From contig JAKBCI010000045.1 of the NCBI GenBank assembly GCA_021807965.1, positions 1 through 9,027 on the forward strand: a stretch of DNA of 9,027 nucleotides, written 5' to 3'. The translations under genes were made by a program, and so were the position numbers. Source of the DNA: Actinomycetes bacterium. GTDB lineage: Bacteria; Actinomycetota; Acidimicrobiia; Acidimicrobiales; RAAP-2. Below the pieces are notes generated by a model. The model was not told the origin of the DNA, searched no databases, and saw nothing but the letters and a program-made list of their open reading frames with translations. Of the stretch, positions 7,946 to 9,027 are shown one piece after another; within the stretch, counting starts at the first letter, position 1, and every line of letters begins with the position of its first letter.

Positions 7946-8893
7946 CTAGGCCAGCGTCGCGGATTCGTCCTCGTCACTCGATTGAGACAACACGGCGTCG
8001 TCGGCCGCAACGTCCGCGGCCGGCTCGGACGTCACCGCCGCGTCGTGCGACCGCTCCTCGCCCGTCACGTCAGCGGACTGGGACGCCGCCGTGTCCGATG
8101 CGTCACCTGAATCGGGCGACGTCACAGATTCAGCCACCGGCCCTGGCGCCGCCGCGGCTGCCGCCTGGGCAGCTTCGGCCGCGGCCCGCATCGCGGCGCC
8201 ACGGTTCTGGCGAACGAACCGACCCTCGGTGACGGCGTCGGCCATCAAGCGGCACAAGAGCGCACCGGCGCGAATGGCGTCGTCATTACCTGGAATCACG
8301 TAGTCGATGACGTCTGGGTCACAGTTAGTGTCGACCACGGCCACCACCGGCAGGCCGAGCTTGCGCGCCTCGGTGACCGCAATGTGTTCCTTCTTCGTAT
8401 CGATGACGAATACCGCGTCGGGCACCTTGTCGAGATTGGCGATACCGCTCAGGTTGCGGTCGAGTTTCTCGAGCTCGCGCGAGTGGCGCAGCGCCTCTCG
8501 CTTCGGCATGTTGTCAAAGTCGCCCGCGCGCTGCATGGTACGCAACTCGCTCATCCGTTTCACACGTCCCGCCACGGTTGCGAAGTTCGTCAACATGCCG
8601 CCCAGCCAGCGCTGGTTCACGAATGGCATGCCGCAAGCCGTGGCGTAGTCCTCGATGGGACCCTGGGTCTGCTTCTTCGTGCCCACGAAGAGAATGGTTC
8701 CGCCACCGGCGACCAAATCGCGAACGTAGGCGTAACTCGACTCAATGCCGGCGAGCGTCTTTCGAAGGTCTATGAGGTAGATGCCGTTGCGCTCGCCGAG
8801 AATAAACCGACGCATCTTCGGGTTCCACCGCCGGGTCTGGTGCCCGAAGTGCACGCCCGAATCCAACAACTCCTGCAGAGTGACCAACGCCAC
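7946..8893 (-). CDS. rpsB: 30S ribosomal protein S2 with long acidic, Ala-rich C-terminal tail
   Basis: Ribosomal protein of the small subunit, bound near the head-body junction at the mRNA exit side. The 315-residue product has the S2 core in residues 1-230: [19 protein letters not shown] (9-27), YLIDLRKT (39-46), ILFVGTKKQ (67-75), [10 protein letters not shown] (95-104), [20 protein letters not shown] (158-177), and [28 protein letters not shown] (182-209). Residues about 232-315 form a tail that is first poly-Ala/helical (235-249) and then rich in Ser, Asp, Glu and Ala; the bacterial protein is commonly 230-260 residues. The frame is open upstream to 8986, but GTG at 8893 fits the family N-terminus and has GGAAGGA at 8901-8907, 7 bases away. 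It is the first gene of the cluster in this window. Confidence 0.96.
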   Translation of the reverse strand: MALVTLQELLDSGVHFGHQTRRWNPKMRRFILGERNGIYLIDLRKTLAGIESSYAYVRDLVAGGGTILFVGTKKQTQGPIEDYATACGMPFVNQRWLGGMLTNFATVAGRVKRMSELRTMQRAGDFDNMPKREALRHSRELEKLDRNLSGIANLDKVPDAVFVIDTKKEHIAVTEARKLGLPVVAVVDTNCDPDVIDYVIPGNDDAIRAGALLCRLMADAVTEGRFVRQNRGAAMRAAAEAAQAAAAAAPGPVAESVTSPDSGDASDTAASQSADVTGEERSHDAAVTSEPAADVAADDAVLSQSSDEDESATLA

Positions 8894-8900
8894 GTTCGTA

Positions 8901-8907
8901 TCCTTCC
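8901..8907 (-). promoter_or_regulatory. Ribosome binding site of rpsB
   Basis: GGAAGGA on the minus strand, 7 bases before GTG at 8893. It decides the start: the open frame runs further upstream to 8986, but only this GTG combines a good Shine-Dalgarno site with the conserved S2 N-terminus. Confidence 0.8.
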
Positions 8908-8918
8908 GTTCGGTTTCT

Positions 8919-8948
8919 GTCGCCGAGGAGTGCACCGCTAGCGGCGAC
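8919..8948 (-). repeat. Inverted repeat (7-bp stem, 16-base loop) in the rpsB leader
   Basis: GTCGCCG and CGGCGAC pair perfectly around a 16-base loop. The 10-base palindrome CCGCTAGCGG (8935-8944) overlaps one arm and gives a competing fold. The hairpin ends 11 bases before the rpsB ribosome binding site and is not followed by a T-run, so it is not an intrinsic terminator. Confidence 0.5.
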
Positions 8949-8977
8949 CTCACGAAACCCCTCAGCCCACTTCGACG

Positions 8978-8992
8978 CCCACCCACGGTGGG
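8978..8992 (-). repeat. GC-rich inverted repeat (6-bp stem, 3-base loop) upstream of rpsB
   Basis: CCCACC-GTG-GGTGGG on the minus strand forms a tight hairpin about 12 bases downstream of the possible -10 box. No T-run follows. It could be part of the leader RNA or a protein-binding inverted repeat; neither is proven. Confidence 0.4.
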
Positions 8993-9003
8993 AGGGCCCG
9001 TCC

Positions 9004-9009
9004 ATCGTA
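9004..9009 (-). promoter_or_regulatory. Possible -10 box upstream of rpsB
   Basis: TACGAT on the minus strand matches TATAAT at four of six positions, including the key T, A and final T. The matching -35 box would fall at or beyond the right edge of the window, so the promoter cannot be confirmed. Confidence 0.25.
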
Positions 9010-9027
9010 GTCGAATCAGGCCCGCGG

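Larger units (their letters stand above)
8894..9027 (-). promoter_or_regulatory. Upstream region and probable 5' leader of rpsB
   Basis: This 134-base stretch holds no convincing gene. Going towards rpsB it contains a possible -10 box (TACGAT, 9004-9009), a GC-rich hairpin (8978-8992), a second perfect 7-bp hairpin (8919-8948) and then the ribosome binding site. In gamma-proteobacteria S2 represses its own operon through a structured rpsB leader. Whether this leader does the same is inference. Confidence 0.4.

Noticed and set aside
7909..8010. Extended N-terminus of EF-Ts from a start inside rpsB
   Set aside because: The extra 34 residues are not part of the family and overlap rpsB; GTG at 7908 has a strong ribosome binding site and the conserved N-terminus.
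7366..8232. Long plus-strand open frame (288 codons) opposite tsf and rpsB
   Set aside because: Antisense to two conserved genes, with an Arg/Pro-rich composition typical of shadow frames and no family resemblance.
8894..8986. Extended N-terminus of S2 from an upstream start
   Set aside because: The conserved S2 sequence starts at GTG 8893 with a good ribosome binding site; the upstream part is the leader with hairpins.
8978..8992. GC-rich hairpin as an intrinsic terminator of an upstream gene
   Set aside because: No T-run follows on either strand, so it does not fit an intrinsic terminator.

Overview
This window is a stretch of a GC-rich (roughly 60% or more by eye) bacterial chromosome. 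All nine genes lie on the minus strand, head to tail, and are core housekeeping genes. Read in the direction of transcription (right to left) the order is rpsB, tsf, pyrH, frr, cdsA, dxr, rseP, ispG, proS, with proS cut by the left edge. Several traits point to an actinobacterium, and I favour the class Acidimicrobiia: the high GC, the preference for GTG and TTG starts, the absence of uppS between frr and cdsA, a cdsA with a long acidic N-terminal region, and an archaeal/eukaryotic-type ProRS directly after ispG. That placement is inference from gene order and protein style, not from a search.

Right end (8894-9027): the upstream region of rpsB, about 134 bases. It holds a possible -10 box and two hairpins before a good ribosome binding site. 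Centre-right (5835-8893): the translation and nucleotide block, made of ribosomal protein S2, elongation factor Ts, UMP kinase and ribosome recycling factor. Centre (2132-5845): CDP-diglyceride synthase (phospholipid precursor), DXP reductoisomerase (MEP isoprenoid pathway) and a site-2 intramembrane metalloprotease. Left (1-2094): IspG, a second MEP pathway enzyme, then prolyl-tRNA synthetase.

The genes are packed as one probable transcription unit. The stop of pyrH and start of frr share a base, frr and cdsA overlap by 11 bases, dxr and rseP overlap in GTGA, and the largest gap is only 39 bases. I see no intrinsic terminator in any gap. The unit links translation, UMP supply, membrane lipid synthesis and isoprenoid synthesis, as the equivalent cluster does in many bacteria.

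I found no mobile element, CRISPR array, tRNA, rRNA or new multi-gene system. The parts least explained by known families are the protein tails: the roughly 160-residue N-terminal region of CdsA with a repeated TG-x-[IV]-P motif, the roughly 80-residue Ala/Asp/Ser tail of S2, and the roughly 45-residue helical tail of IspG. The structured leader of rpsB is also worth checking.
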